A stretch of DNA of 64,000 nucleotides from Palsa-506 sp963836355 (GTDB lineage Bacteria > Actinomycetota > Actinomycetes > Streptosporangiales > Streptosporangiaceae): the NCBI GenBank assembly GCA_963836355.1, contig CAWIJO010000007.1, positions 434,001 to 498,000 of the forward strand, given 5' to 3'. The notes beneath the pieces were generated by a model that worked only from the letters and a program-made list of their open reading frames with translations, made no database searches and was not told the DNA's origin. Made by a program: the position numbers and the translations under genes. Positions 34,520-44,727 of this stretch are shown piece by piece; within the stretch, counting starts at the first letter, position 1, and every line of letters starts with the position of its first letter.

Positions 34520-35407
34520 ATGCGCATCCGCCGGATCCTTCAGTCCGACCACCTGGCCGGCTGGGCGTTCGCCTTCCCCGCCGTGCTCCTGATCCTCGTG
34601 TTCGGCATCGTGCCGGTGATCTGGGCCGCGCTGCTGTCGTTCCAGCACACGAACCTGCTGTCGCCGCCGCAGTGGATCGGCACCGCGAACTACCGGGCGC
34701 TGGCCAGGGACCCGCTGTTCGAGCAGTCGGTCGTGCACAGCCTGGTGTACACGGCGCTGTTCGTGCCGCTGTCGGTGGCCGGCGGCCTGTTCGCGGCGAT
34801 CGCGCTGAACCGGCGGGTGCGCGGCGTCAGGTTCTACCGGACGGCCGTCTTCGTGCCCGTCATCCTGTCCACGATCGCCACCGCGATCATGTTCCTGTGG
34901 CTGCTCGACCCCAATTTCGGGCTGGTCAACTTCCTGCTCTCGAAGGTCGGGCTGGGCCCGTACGGCTTCTTCGACAGCGCCAGCGGCGCGCTGTACTCCA
35001 TCGTCGGGATGACCGTCTGGGGCTGGATCGGCTTCGATGTGATCATCTACCTGGCCGCGCTGCAGGGGATACCGCCCGCGCTGGTCGAGGCAGCCGAGAT
35101 CGACGGCGCCCGGACCTGGGGCATGTTCCGCAACATCACGCTGCCGCTGCTCGGCCCGGCCACGCTGTTCCTGGTCGTCTGGTCGTCGATCAACGCCCTG
35201 CAGCTCTTCGACGAGGTCTACTTCATCACCAAGGGCGGGCCGGGCACGGCGACCTACATGGTCGTCTACTACCTGTTCAGCCTCGCCTTCCAGCAGGGGG
35301 TGGCCGGCTACGCCGCGGCCATCGCCTACGTGCTGCTGATCGCGATCCTTAGCCTCACCCTGGTGCAGCTCTGGGTCGGCCGCCGACTGGTCTACTACGC
35401 GTCATGA
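34520..35407 (+). CDS. Sugar ABC transporter permease (MalF/UgpA type)
   Basis: A 295-residue permease with six membrane helices and the EAA loop (VEAAEIDGARTWGMFRNITLP, about residues 191-211). It begins 10 bp after the binding-protein gene, and its stop overlaps the start of the second permease by 4 nt. It forms the import channel together with the downstream permease. Confidence 0.94.
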   Translation: MRIRRILQSDHLAGWAFAFPAVLLILVFGIVPVIWAALLSFQHTNLLSPPQWIGTANYRALARDPLFEQSVVHSLVYTALFVPLSVAGGLFAAIALNRRVRGVRFYRTAVFVPVILSTIATAIMFLWLLDPNFGLVNFLLSKVGLGPYGFFDSASGALYSIVGMTVWGWIGFDVIIYLAALQGIPPALVEAAEIDGARTWGMFRNITLPLLGPATLFLVVWSSINALQLFDEVYFITKGGPGTATYMVVYYLFSLAFQQGVAGYAAAIAYVLLIAILSLTLVQLWVGRRLVYYAS

Positions 35408-36306
35408 CCGGCCAGAGCACTGCCGGGGGGCGCCGCCAGGCCCGGGACGAGCCCGCCGGGCGCAAGGACCGCAGCAGGCAGCGCGAGCCGGGCCAGTTCC
35501 TGTTCAGCCCCTGGCACCTGATCCTGATCCCGGTCTCGCTGGTGATGCTGATCCCGATGGCCTGGATGCTGGTCACCTCGCTGGAGACGCTGAACGAGAC
35601 CCGGCATTTCCCGCCTGACCTCGCGCCGCAAACACTGCACCTGAAGAACTACACCAACGTGCTCCGGCAGGCGCCGTTCGCCCGGTGGTTCGTCAACACG
35701 GTGATCGTGACCGTCGCCTCGGTGGCCGGCAACCTGCTGTTCTGCAGCCTGGCAGGCTACGCCTTCGCCCGGATCAAGTTCTTCGGCCGCGAGCTCCTCT
35801 TCCTGCTGATCCTGGCCACGCTGATGATCCCGTTCCAGGTCGTGATGATCCCCACCTTCATCATCGTGAAGGACCTCGGGCTGATCAACACGCTCGGCGC
35901 GCTGATCGTGCCGAACCTGGCCGGGGCCTTCGGCATCTTCCTGCTGCGGCAGTTCTTCCGCACGCTGCCGGTCGAGCTGGAAGAGGCGGCCAGGATCGAC
36001 GGGGCATCCCGGCTCGGCGTGCTTTTCAAGATCATCCTGCCGCTCTCCGGGCCGGCCCTGGCCACGCTCGCGGTGATCACGTTCCTGTGGACCTGGAACG
36101 ACTTCCTCTGGCCGCTGATCACGATCTCGTCGGCGAACAACATGACCCTGCAACTCGGCCTGACGACCTTCCAGGGCACCCACCAGACCAGCACGAACCT
36201 GCTGATGGCCGCCAACGTGATGAGCATGCTGCCGGTGCTGCTGCTGTTCTTCCTCGCGCAGCGCTTCTTCATCCGCGGCATCGCCACCTCGGGCCTGAAG
36301 GGCTAG
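35404..36306 (+). CDS. Sugar ABC transporter permease (MalG/UgpE type)
   Basis: A 300-residue permease; about 30 basic residues precede the first helix (LILIPVSLVMLIPMAWMLVT). The EAA loop reads EEAARIDGASRLGVLFKIIL (about residues 195-214). It overlaps the upstream permease by an ATGA and is followed two bases later by the ATPase gene. Confidence 0.94.
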   Translation: MTGQSTAGGRRQARDEPAGRKDRSRQREPGQFLFSPWHLILIPVSLVMLIPMAWMLVTSLETLNETRHFPPDLAPQTLHLKNYTNVLRQAPFARWFVNTVIVTVASVAGNLLFCSLAGYAFARIKFFGRELLFLLILATLMIPFQVVMIPTFIIVKDLGLINTLGALIVPNLAGAFGIFLLRQFFRTLPVELEEAARIDGASRLGVLFKIILPLSGPALATLAVITFLWTWNDFLWPLITISSANNMTLQLGLTTFQGTHQTSTNLLMAANVMSMLPVLLLFFLAQRFFIRGIATSGLKG

Positions 36307-36308
36307 AC

Positions 36309-37421
<1,113 letters not shown>

Positions 37422-37465
37422 CAGCCCGGGCGGCGCAGGCAGCCGGGCGAGATGAAGGAGCAGTG

Positions 37466-38851
37466 ATGACGGCAGGCGGGCCCAGGATCGTGATCGTCGG
37501 CGCGGGCGGCTGGGTGTTCCCGGTGGAGCTGATCAGGGACATCCTGTCGTTCCCGGCCCTGAACGGCGCGGAGCTTGTGCTGTACGACATCGACCAGCCG
37601 GCCGCCGAGCGGACCGCCGTTGCCGCCCGGCAGCTGATCGAGATCGGCGGGCTGGCCGCGACGGTGCAGATCCCGGCCAGCCTGCGCGCGGCGCTGGCGG
37701 GCGCTGACTTCGTGCTGACCGTGTTCCAGGTCGGCGGCGTCCGGGCCTACGCCTGCGACCTGGAAATCCCGCGCGAGTACGGGATCGACCAGATCGTCGG
37801 CGACACGCTCGGCCCCGGCGGGGTGTTCCGCGGCCTGCGCACGATCGAGGCGCTGCGGGTCGTCGCCGAGGCGATGCTGGAGATCTGCCCGGGCGCGCTG
37901 CTGCTGAACTACACCAACCCGATGTCGGCCAACATCTGGGCGACCGACCTGCTCGGCGTGCGGGTAATCGGCCTGTGCCACAGCGTGCAGAACACCTCCG
38001 AGCTGCTCGCCAACGAACTCGGCGTGCCGTACAAGGAGATCACCTGGGACTGCGCGGGGGTGAACCACACGGCGTGGTTCACCACCTACCGGCGCGGTGA
38101 CGAGGACCTGATCCCGCTGATCAGGCTGGTGATGCGGGCCAGGCACATCGAGGGGACACAGCCGCTGCTGCCCCGCTCCGACGACCCGTACGAGAGCATC
38201 GAGCGGGTGCGGGCCGAGCTGATGGAGCTGACCGGGTATTTCCACACCGAGTCCAGCCACCACGCCAGCGAGTACTGGGCCTGGTTCCGCAAGACGCCGG
38301 ATCTGACCGCCTACTACCTGGACCGGCTGTGGGACAACCTGGAGATCTCCAGCACCGTCGACAAGGAGCAGAGCGACGCCGAGATCGTCGACGTGGCGCG
38401 CCGGGAGGGCATCGCGCACGGCGGCGAGCTGGCCGCGCCGATCATGGACAGCATCGTCACCGGCACCCGCCGGATCGCCTACGTCAACGTGCGCAACGAT
38501 GGGCTGATCACCAACCTGGCGCCGGACGCGTGCGTCGAGGTGGCCTGCGTCGCGGACGGGACCGGGGTCCGGCCGATCCGGTACGGCGCGCTGCCGCCCG
38601 CGTGCGCGGCGCTGAACGAGGTGCAGATCGCCGTGCAGCGGCTGACCGTGCGGGCGGCGATGACCGGCAGCCGCGAGCTGGTGCATGCCGCCGTCGCGCT
38701 GGATCCGCTGACCAGCGCCATGTCGACGCTGCCGAAGATCCACGAGATGGCCGACAAGATGCTGGCCGCGCAGGCCGAGTGGCTGCCGCAGTTCGGGCCA
38801 GGGGCGCAGCGGAGCTACGGCGACGGGTACCTCGCGGGGACGCAGCGATGA
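37466..38851 (+). CDS. Glycoside hydrolase family 4 (alpha-galactosidase/alpha-glucosidase subgroup)
   Basis: A 461-residue NAD- and Mn-dependent glycosidase. The N-terminal Rossmann fold starts RIVIVGAGGWVFPVELIRDI; the metal site shows as GLCHSVQNT (Cys about 171, His about 172) and GVNHTAWF (about 200). The CHS word is the form seen in alpha-galactosidase/alpha-glucosidase members acting on non-phosphorylated sugars, unlike CNxP in the phospho-glycosidases. GH4 cleaves by oxidation at C3 and elimination. The ATG at 37466 has AAGGAG 5 nt upstream. It is cytoplasmic and so acts on imported oligosaccharides. It overlaps the GH114 gene by an ATGA. Confidence 0.92.
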   Translation: MTAGGPRIVIVGAGGWVFPVELIRDILSFPALNGAELVLYDIDQPAAERTAVAARQLIEIGGLAATVQIPASLRAALAGADFVLTVFQVGGVRAYACDLEIPREYGIDQIVGDTLGPGGVFRGLRTIEALRVVAEAMLEICPGALLLNYTNPMSANIWATDLLGVRVIGLCHSVQNTSELLANELGVPYKEITWDCAGVNHTAWFTTYRRGDEDLIPLIRLVMRARHIEGTQPLLPRSDDPYESIERVRAELMELTGYFHTESSHHASEYWAWFRKTPDLTAYYLDRLWDNLEISSTVDKEQSDAEIVDVARREGIAHGGELAAPIMDSIVTGTRRIAYVNVRNDGLITNLAPDACVEVACVADGTGVRPIRYGALPPACAALNEVQIAVQRLTVRAAMTGSRELVHAAVALDPLTSAMSTLPKIHEMADKMLAAQAEWLPQFGPGAQRSYGDGYLAGTQR

Positions 38852-40782
38852 CCGGGCCAGGGGCAAGGGCGCTGCCGCTGCTGACGACCGCCGCCACGCT
38901 GGTGATCAGCCTCACTGCGGCGAGCAGCCCGGCGGCCGCCGGGGTCATCGGCACCGCCGGGGTCGGCAGAACTTCCATTATTAACGAGGCCAGCGGGGCC
39001 AGCGTGACCGCGACTAAGCCGGCCGCGTCCGCCGCGGTAATCAGGGCAGTGTCCGCGGGCGCGACGGCCGGCCGGACCGGAGCTGCCCGCGCCGCAGGCT
39101 CCGCCGCCGAGGGCGCAGGCCCCGCCGCCGAAAGCGCCGGCCGGGCAGGCCGTGCGCGGGCCGGCCGGATCGCGCCGCCGGTGCCGCGCGGGCGGCTGCG
39201 GATCCTGGGTCACCTGCGGGATGGCCGGACGGTGCGCGCCAGCGGGCTGCACTGGCGCCCAGGCCGGCTGCGCCGCGGCCAGCGGCTGCTCAGCTTCGAG
39301 GTCAGTTACAAGTGGCGGTCCTGCGCCCGGCGCAGGGGCAGGTGCAGGCCCGCGGCGGACACCGGATCGGCGCCGTTCGCGGCCCGCCGCTATGTCGCCG
39401 GACACGCTGACACCGGCCGGCGTCTCCGACTGACCGAGACGGCAGCAGAAGTGGTGCAGACCGGCCATGCGGAATTTACGTTTCAGATAATTCGCCGTTC
39501 CGCCGTGGTGACGACCAGCGGGGCAGTGCGGGCCTTTCATCGCGGCCGGCCGCCGCGGACCGAGTTCGTGAACGGGCTGCCGGAGCGCCGTACCGGGTCG
39601 GCCGAGGAGTACTTCGCGGTCGGGCCGCCGCATTACAACGCGGCCGACGGCCTGGCCGAGCGCTACCGGATCGATGCCGGCCGCTGGCTGGCGCTGCCGG
39701 CCAGCGGCGTGTTCTACACCGGGAAACTCGCCGTCGGCGCGCACCGGGTAGCCGTCCGGGCCGTGAACCGGGCCGGCCAGAGCACCGGCCGGTTCGGCTG
39801 GCGGGTCGTGCCGCTGGCCACGCCGCACCGGTGCCGGCAGCTGGCCGGCCGAGCCTGCTGGTACCCGCCGCATCTCGATTCCCGGAACCGTCCGATGCGC
39901 TGGGACTGGCAGATCGGGCGTACCTTCCCGCTGCAGCGCACCGGCGCCCGCGCGGTCGACATCTACGACATCGACGGGTTCCTTACCAGCCGCCGCGAGC
40001 TGCGCCGGATCCACGGGGCCTGGCAGGCCAGCACGCTGGCGCACCCGAAGACGGTCTGCTACCTGGACCTGGCCTGGGAGGATTACCGGCCGGATGCCAG
40101 CCCGGCGCCGCCCGGCAGGTATTTCCCGGCGGCCGTGCTCGGGAAGGTCTACTTCGGCTTCCCGCAGGAACGCTGGGTCGACTTCCGCCAGCTCGGCGAG
40201 CTCAAGCCGATGCTGCGCGAACGCATCGGGATGTGCGCGCGGAAGGGCTTCGACGCGGTCGAGCTTGACGACATCGACAGCTTCGACCCGCCGTCCACCA
40301 CCGGGTTCCACCTCACCCCCGGTGATGCGCAGAATTTCCTCGCCTACGCGTTCAACCTGGTGCACGCCCGCGGGATGACCGCGCTGTGGAAGAACACGCC
40401 GGGGCTGGCCTGGTGGGGCGTGCGGTACACGGACGGTGCCGTGGTCGAGGAGTGCTACCAGTTCCACGAGTGCTTCGCCGCCTGGCAGCGCGGCACCCGC
40501 CAGGACGGGATCACCTGCTCCGGCCTGGCCGGCCGGACGCCGTGCGGGTGGGACGTGTTCACCGCCCGCCGGACGGCCGGCCAGCCGGCCGGCAAGTGGG
40601 TCGGCGAGGCAGAGTACGCGCAGGACAAGTTCGTCTGCAGCCCGGGAGTGCGCTGCAAGCACAAGCGGGAGTTCGCTACCTTCTGCCGCCGGGTCTACGC
40701 GCCCGCGGACGGGTTCAGCGCGGTTAAGTTCAGCGCGGACCTGGACGGCAGGCTGTTCTACCCGTGCCCGAAGGGCAGGTGA
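38848..40782 (+). CDS. Secreted GH114 protein (endo-alpha-1,4-polygalactosaminidase family)
   Basis: A 644-residue exported protein: signal peptide (LPLLTTAATLVISLTAASSPAAAG), a Thr/Ala-rich stretch to about 110, a beta-rich region (about 112-340, Ig-like by its GAHRVAVRAVNRAGQSTGRF ending), then a GH114 TIM barrel from about 368. Barrel motifs are DIYDIDGFLTS, VCYLDLAWEDYRPDA, ERWVDFRQL, CARKGFDAVELDDIDSFD (acidic pair on the strand end), LVHARGMTALWKN and VVEECYQFHEC. Known GH114 members cut alpha-1,4-linked galactosamine polymers. The coupling to GH4 suggests that products are imported and further degraded. The last 11 codons and the stop lie in a 36-bp unit that is triplicated downstream. 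Confidence 0.85.
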   Translation: MTGPGARALPLLTTAATLVISLTAASSPAAAGVIGTAGVGRTSIINEASGASVTATKPAASAAVIRAVSAGATAGRTGAARAAGSAAEGAGPAAESAGRAGRARAGRIAPPVPRGRLRILGHLRDGRTVRASGLHWRPGRLRRGQRLLSFEVSYKWRSCARRRGRCRPAADTGSAPFAARRYVAGHADTGRRLRLTETAAEVVQTGHAEFTFQIIRRSAVVTTSGAVRAFHRGRPPRTEFVNGLPERRTGSAEEYFAVGPPHYNAADGLAERYRIDAGRWLALPASGVFYTGKLAVGAHRVAVRAVNRAGQSTGRFGWRVVPLATPHRCRQLAGRACWYPPHLDSRNRPMRWDWQIGRTFPLQRTGARAVDIYDIDGFLTSRRELRRIHGAWQASTLAHPKTVCYLDLAWEDYRPDASPAPPGRYFPAAVLGKVYFGFPQERWVDFRQLGELKPMLRERIGMCARKGFDAVELDDIDSFDPPSTTGFHLTPGDAQNFLAYAFNLVHARGMTALWKNTPGLAWWGVRYTDGAVVEECYQFHECFAAWQRGTRQDGITCSGLAGRTPCGWDVFTARRTAGQPAGKWVGEAEYAQDKFVCSPGVRCKHKREFATFCRRVYAPADGFSAVKFSADLDGRLFYPCPKGR

Positions 40783-40858
40783 GGCGGGCTGTTCTACCCG
40801 TGCCCGAAGGGCAGGTGAGGCGGGCTGTTCTACCCGTGCCCGAAGGGCAGGTGAGGCG
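40751..40858 (+). repeat. Three exact 36-bp tandem units spanning the GH114 stop codon
   Basis: The unit starting GGCTGTTCTACCCGTGCCCG occurs at 40751-40786, 40787-40822 and 40823-40858. The first copy encodes the last residues (RLFYPCPKGR) and the stop; the next two repeat them after the stop. Each unit contains a TGCCC-GAA-GGGCA mini-hairpin, giving three in a row in the 3' untranslated region. Confidence 0.95.
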
Positions 40859-40942
40859 GGCCGCCGTGACCTGGTTTGACCGGCCGGATCGCCGACCGGC
40901 ATGATCACGTTTGGACAGCCTGATGCGAGGGGAGCGATCTGC

Positions 40943-43270
40943 GTGAGCATCCTGGGCACCCGGGTCCTGCGGATCGAGGATCCCCGGTTCCTGACCACCG
41001 GCGGGGTCTACACCGAGGACGTCGTTGACGACCGGCTGGCGGGCGCCTGCCACGTCTTCTTCGTCCGCTCCCCCATTGCGCACGCCAGGATCGGCGGGGT
41101 CGACCTCAGCGCCGCGAAGTCGGCACCAGGCGTGATCGCGGCGTTCAGTGGCGCTGACCTGGCCGCCCTGCCGGACATCGGCCCGATGATGCCAGGGCTG
41201 CTCAACGAGCGGATGCGCAGGCGGCTGCTGGCCACCGACGTGGTGCGTTTCGTCGGCGACGCGGTGGCGGTCGTCGTGACCGAGCAGCCGTATCAGGGCG
41301 AGGACGCCGTCGAGCTCGTCGATGTCGACTACCAGCCGCTGCCAGCCGTAGTGGATCTGGCTGACGCCGAGGCCGGCCAGGTGCTGCTGTTCGCCGACGC
41401 CGGGACCAACGTCGCGGCCAGTTTCGGCGACCCGGCGTCGCTCGATGAGCACCTCTTCGACGGCTGCGACGCGGTGGTCCGGCACACGATCATGAACCAG
41501 CGCGTCGCCCCGGCCCCGATGGAGACCCGGGCTGCGGCGGCCGCCTGGGGCGAGGACGGCCGGCTGACCGCCTGGATACCCAACCAGGGGGCGCAGGGCA
41601 CCCGGAGCGGCCTGGCCGGGCTGCTCGGCCTGACCGAAGAAGAAGTGCGCGTGATCACCCCGGACGTCGGCGGCGCCTTCGGCGCGAAATTCGGCGCCGA
41701 CCCGGAGCACGCGGTCGTTGCCTGGGTGGCCAGGCAACTTGGCCGCCCGGCCAGGTGGACCGAGACCAGGTACGAGAACCTGATCGCGATGACCCACGGG
41801 CGGGCCCAGCAGCAGACCGTCACGATCGGCGGCAGCCGGGACGGAATGGTGCAGGCCTACCGGCTGGAGATCCTGCAGGACGCGGGTGCCTACCCGCGGA
41901 TCGGCGCGATCCTGCCGTTCCTGACGATCCTGATGACGCCTGGGCCGTACGCGCTCGGCAAGGCAGCGGCGGTCGCGAAGACAGTGGTCACCACCACCAC
42001 GCCGCTCGGCGCATACCGCGGCGCGGGCCGGCCGGAGGCCACCGCGGCGGTGGAGCGGGCGATGGACCTGTTCGCCGCCGAGATCGGCATGGATCCGGCC
42101 GATGTCCGGCGGCGCAACCTGCTGCCGCCGTTCACCGAACCGCACCGGACCGCGTTCGGCGCTCTGTACGACAGCGGCGACTACCTGGCCGCGCTGGAAA
42201 AGGCGCTGGCCGCGGCCGATTACGCCGGGCTGCGCAAGGAACAGGCCGGGCGGCGGGAGCGCGGCGACACGGTCCAGCTTGGCATCGGCTTGTCCTGCTA
42301 CGTCGAGATCACCGGCATGGGCGACGGCGAGGAAACCCCGCCGGAGGAAAACGCCACGGTCGAGGTCCATCCTGATGCCAGCGCGACGATCCTGACCGGC
42401 ACGTCACCGCACGGCCAGGGGCACGCGACCGCGTGGGCGATGCTGGCCAGCGACAAGCTCGGCATCCCGGTGGACCGGATCACGCTGAAGTGGGGCGATA
42501 CCGACCTGGTGCCGCAGGGCGGTGGCACCGGCGGCTCGCGCAGCCTGCAGCAGGGCGGGCTCGCGGTGCAGCAAGCCTCGGTCGAGCTGATCGAGCTGGC
42601 CAGGGAGCGGGCCGCCGCCGCGCTCGAGGCCAGCGCGGCCGACCTGGTCTTCGACCCCGAGCGCAGCGCGTTCGCGGTGGCCGGCGACCCGGAGGCCTCG
42701 GTCCCGCTGGCCCGGCTTGCCGAGGGCGAGCGGCTACTGGTGCGGACCGTGTTCTCGGCGCCCGGCGCCACCTTCCCGTTCGGCACGCACGTGGCGGTAG
42801 CCGAGGTGGACACCGAGACCGGCAAGGTGACGCTGCGGCAGATGGTGACCGTCGACGACGCCGGATTCGTGCTCAACCCGCTGCTGGCCGAGGGCCAGCG
42901 GCACGGCGGCATCGCCCAGGGCGCCGCGCAGGCGCTCCTTGAGGAGTTCGTGTATGACGCCGACGGCAACCCGCTGACGGCAAGTCTCGCCGACTACCCG
43001 TTCCTGTCGGCGACCGAAGTGCCCAGCTTCGACCTGGCTGACATGGCGACGCCGACCAGCTATAACCCGCTGGGGGTCAAGGGCATCGGCGAGGCAGGCA
43101 CGATCGGCGCAACGCCCGCGGTGCAGAACGCCGTGGTAGACGCCGTCGCCCACCTCGGCGTCCGGCACATCGACATGCCGGCCTCACCGCAGCGGGTCTG
43201 GCGTGCTATCCAGGCGGCGGGGGGGTCCGGGGGGTCGTCCTCCGGGGCTAACGCCAGGAAAGGTGCATGA
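40943..43270 (+). CDS. Molybdenum hydroxylase large subunit (form II CoxL-like, xanthine dehydrogenase family)
   Basis: A 775-residue molybdopterin-cytosine-dinucleotide-type subunit. Segments visible are GPMMPGLLNERM, APMETRAAAAAW, ITPDVGGAFGAKFG, the active-site loop TTPLGAYRGAGRPEATAA (about residue 357), the QGHATAW segment and the catalytic Glu in GVKGIGEAGTIG (about 716). AYRGAGR marks form II; genuine aerobic CO dehydrogenase (form I) has AYRCSFR. The substrate is thus an aldehyde, purine or other heterocycle, not proven. The GTG at 40943, with GGGGAG 8 nt upstream, was chosen over the ATG at 40901. The gene order large-small-medium differs from the usual coxMSL. Confidence 0.93.
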   Translation: MSILGTRVLRIEDPRFLTTGGVYTEDVVDDRLAGACHVFFVRSPIAHARIGGVDLSAAKSAPGVIAAFSGADLAALPDIGPMMPGLLNERMRRRLLATDVVRFVGDAVAVVVTEQPYQGEDAVELVDVDYQPLPAVVDLADAEAGQVLLFADAGTNVAASFGDPASLDEHLFDGCDAVVRHTIMNQRVAPAPMETRAAAAAWGEDGRLTAWIPNQGAQGTRSGLAGLLGLTEEEVRVITPDVGGAFGAKFGADPEHAVVAWVARQLGRPARWTETRYENLIAMTHGRAQQQTVTIGGSRDGMVQAYRLEILQDAGAYPRIGAILPFLTILMTPGPYALGKAAAVAKTVVTTTTPLGAYRGAGRPEATAAVERAMDLFAAEIGMDPADVRRRNLLPPFTEPHRTAFGALYDSGDYLAALEKALAAADYAGLRKEQAGRRERGDTVQLGIGLSCYVEITGMGDGEETPPEENATVEVHPDASATILTGTSPHGQGHATAWAMLASDKLGIPVDRITLKWGDTDLVPQGGGTGGSRSLQQGGLAVQQASVELIELARERAAAALEASAADLVFDPERSAFAVAGDPEASVPLARLAEGERLLVRTVFSAPGATFPFGTHVAVAEVDTETGKVTLRQMVTVDDAGFVLNPLLAEGQRHGGIAQGAAQALLEEFVYDADGNPLTASLADYPFLSATEVPSFDLADMATPTSYNPLGVKGIGEAGTIGATPAVQNAVVDAVAHLGVRHIDMPASPQRVWRAIQAAGGSGGSSSGANARKGA

Positions 43271-43779
43271 TGCGGGTCGAACTCACGGTAAACGGCGAGC
43301 AGCGGTCGGACGAGGTCGAGCCGCGGCTGCTGCTCGTGCACTATCTCCGCGAGATCTGCGGCCTGCGGGCCGCGAATGTCGGCTGCGACACCACCTCGTG
43401 CGGCGCATGCACAGTTCTGTTGAACGGATCTTCGATTAAGTCCTGCACGATGCTTGCTGCCCAGGCCGCTGGCTGTGCGGTGACGACGGCAGAGGGACTT
43501 GCCGCACCGGACGGGGAACTGCATCCGGTGCAGCGGGCGTTCCGCCAGGAACATGGCCTGCAGTGCGGTTTCTGCACGCCGGGGATGGTGATGGCGACCG
43601 TCGGGCTGCTGGCCGAGAACCCGCGGCCGACCGAGGCTCAGGTGCGCGAGGGGCTGGAGGGCAACCTGTGCCGGTGCACCGGCTATCACAACATCGTCCG
43701 CGCGGTGCTGGCTGCGGCGAGTGAGCAGGCGGGTGCCGGGATTACCGCGCCCGCGGCGAGTGAGCAGGCGGGCCAGTGA
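43267..43779 (+). CDS. Molybdenum hydroxylase small [2Fe-2S] subunit
   Basis: A 170-residue iron-sulfur subunit with the plant-type ferredoxin cluster (CDTTSCGACTVLLNG) and the second cluster in CGFCTPGM...CRCTGYHNIV. The start overlaps the large-subunit stop (ATGATG). The tail after residue 150 holds a 39-bp-spaced duplication (AASEQAG...AASEQAG). It passes electrons between the molybdenum and FAD subunits. Confidence 0.95.
   Translation: MMRVELTVNGEQRSDEVEPRLLLVHYLREICGLRAANVGCDTTSCGACTVLLNGSSIKSCTMLAAQAAGCAVTTAEGLAAPDGELHPVQRAFRQEHGLQCGFCTPGMVMATVGLLAENPRPTEAQVREGLEGNLCRCTGYHNIVRAVLAAASEQAGAGITAPAASEQAGQ
43714..43772 (+). repeat. Duplicated 20-bp segment at the end of the small-subunit gene
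   Basis: GCGGCGAGTGAGCAGGCGGG occurs at 43714-43733 and 43753-43772, 39 bp apart (13 codons). It duplicates the last residues before the stop in frame. Confidence 0.85.
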
Positions 43780-44585
43780 TCCCGGCGCAGTTCGACTACG
43801 TGGCCGCCGAGTCGACCGCGCACGCCCTGGATTTGATAGCCAGCCTCGGCGACGAGGCGAAGCTGCTGGCCGGCGGTCACTCGCTGCTGCCGATGATGAA
43901 GCTGCGGCTGGTCGCGCCGACCGCGCTGATCGACCTCGGCCGCGTTCTCGAGCTGGCCGGGATCAGCGCAGACGGCGACGAGCTGGTGATCGGCGCGATG
44001 ACCCGGCATGCCGACCTCGCTGCCTCGGAACTCGTCCGGTCCGGCGCGCCGCTGCTCGCCCATGCCGCCGCGCAGGTCGGCGACCCGCAGATCCGGCACC
44101 GCGGCACCATCGGCGGCTCGCTCGCGCACGCCGACCCGGCCGCCGACCTGCCGATGGCGCTGCTCGCCCTGGGCGGCTCGGTAACGGCGCAGGGGCCGGG
44201 CGGAGCCCGGCGGATCGCGGCGGACGACTTCTTCGCCGGCTTCTTCGAGACCAGCCTGGCCCCGGACGAGCTGCTCACCGCGGTGCGGGTACCGCGCAGG
44301 CCGGACGCCGCCTGGGGCTACCAGAAGTTCGTCCGGCGAGCCAACGACTGGGCGATCGTCGGCGTGGCGGCTACCGGCGGCAAGATAGCGCTAGCCAACA
44401 TGGGCCCCGTTCCGCTACGGGCCGGCGCCGCCGAGCAGGCGCTGGCCGCCGGGGCCAGCCCGGCCGAGGCCGCCGAGCTTGCCGCGGACGGTACCGAGCC
44501 CGGCGAGGACATACACGCCGACGGCGAGTTCCGGCGGCACCTCGCCCGCGTGCTGACCAGGCGCGCCCTAGACCACCGAACCTGA
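43776..44585 (+). CDS. Molybdenum hydroxylase medium FAD-binding subunit
   Basis: A 269-residue CoxM/CutM-type flavoprotein: AGGHSLLPMMKLRL (FAD pyrophosphate loop, about residues 32-45), IGAMTRHADL, and the second FAD loop RHRGTIGGSLAHADPAADLP (about 109-128). The GTG start overlaps the small-subunit stop by 4 nt. This is the last gene of the LSM operon; no maturation factor (CoxF/XdhC-like) or MCD-cofactor enzyme follows. Confidence 0.94.
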   Translation: MIPAQFDYVAAESTAHALDLIASLGDEAKLLAGGHSLLPMMKLRLVAPTALIDLGRVLELAGISADGDELVIGAMTRHADLAASELVRSGAPLLAHAAAQVGDPQIRHRGTIGGSLAHADPAADLPMALLALGGSVTAQGPGGARRIAADDFFAGFFETSLAPDELLTAVRVPRRPDAAWGYQKFVRRANDWAIVGVAATGGKIALANMGPVPLRAGAAEQALAAGASPAEAAELAADGTEPGEDIHADGEFRRHLARVLTRRALDHRT

Positions 44586-44658
44586 CCCCGCCCCCCGGTC
44601 CCCCCGTCCCCCGTCCACCCCGTCCCCCGTCCACCCCGTCCCCCGTTCCCCCCCCCGC
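44585..44658 (+). repeat. C-rich, G-poor tandem tract after the hydroxylase operon
   Basis: Units like CCCCGTCCCCCGTCCA repeat immediately after the FAD-subunit stop. On the plus strand the RNA would be almost free of G and rich in C, the composition of a Rho-utilisation site. The minus strand carries repeated G4-G5 runs able to form G-quadruplexes. Confidence 0.8.
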
Positions 44659-44666
44659 TGCCCGTC

Positions 44667-44727
44667 AGCCAACCGCTCGATGTCACATCGAGCGGGCCTG
44701 GTGCCGCTCAACTTCACGTCGAGCGGG
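44667..44727. repeat. Dispersed 60-bp repeat, copy 2
   Basis: GCTCGATGTCACATCGAGC at 44675-44693 is identical to 4621-4639; GCTCAACTTCACGTCGAGC at 44706-44724 differs from copy 1 by one base. The two copies otherwise differ at a few positions and one C. The remainder of the 44586-44953 gap holds the C-rich tract and no gene. Confidence 0.8.

Noticed and set aside
40943..43270. Calling the molybdenum hydroxylase a CO dehydrogenase (coxL)
   Set aside because: The active-site loop is AYRGAGR (form II), not AYRCSFR (form I), and no CO-oxidation accessory genes are present.
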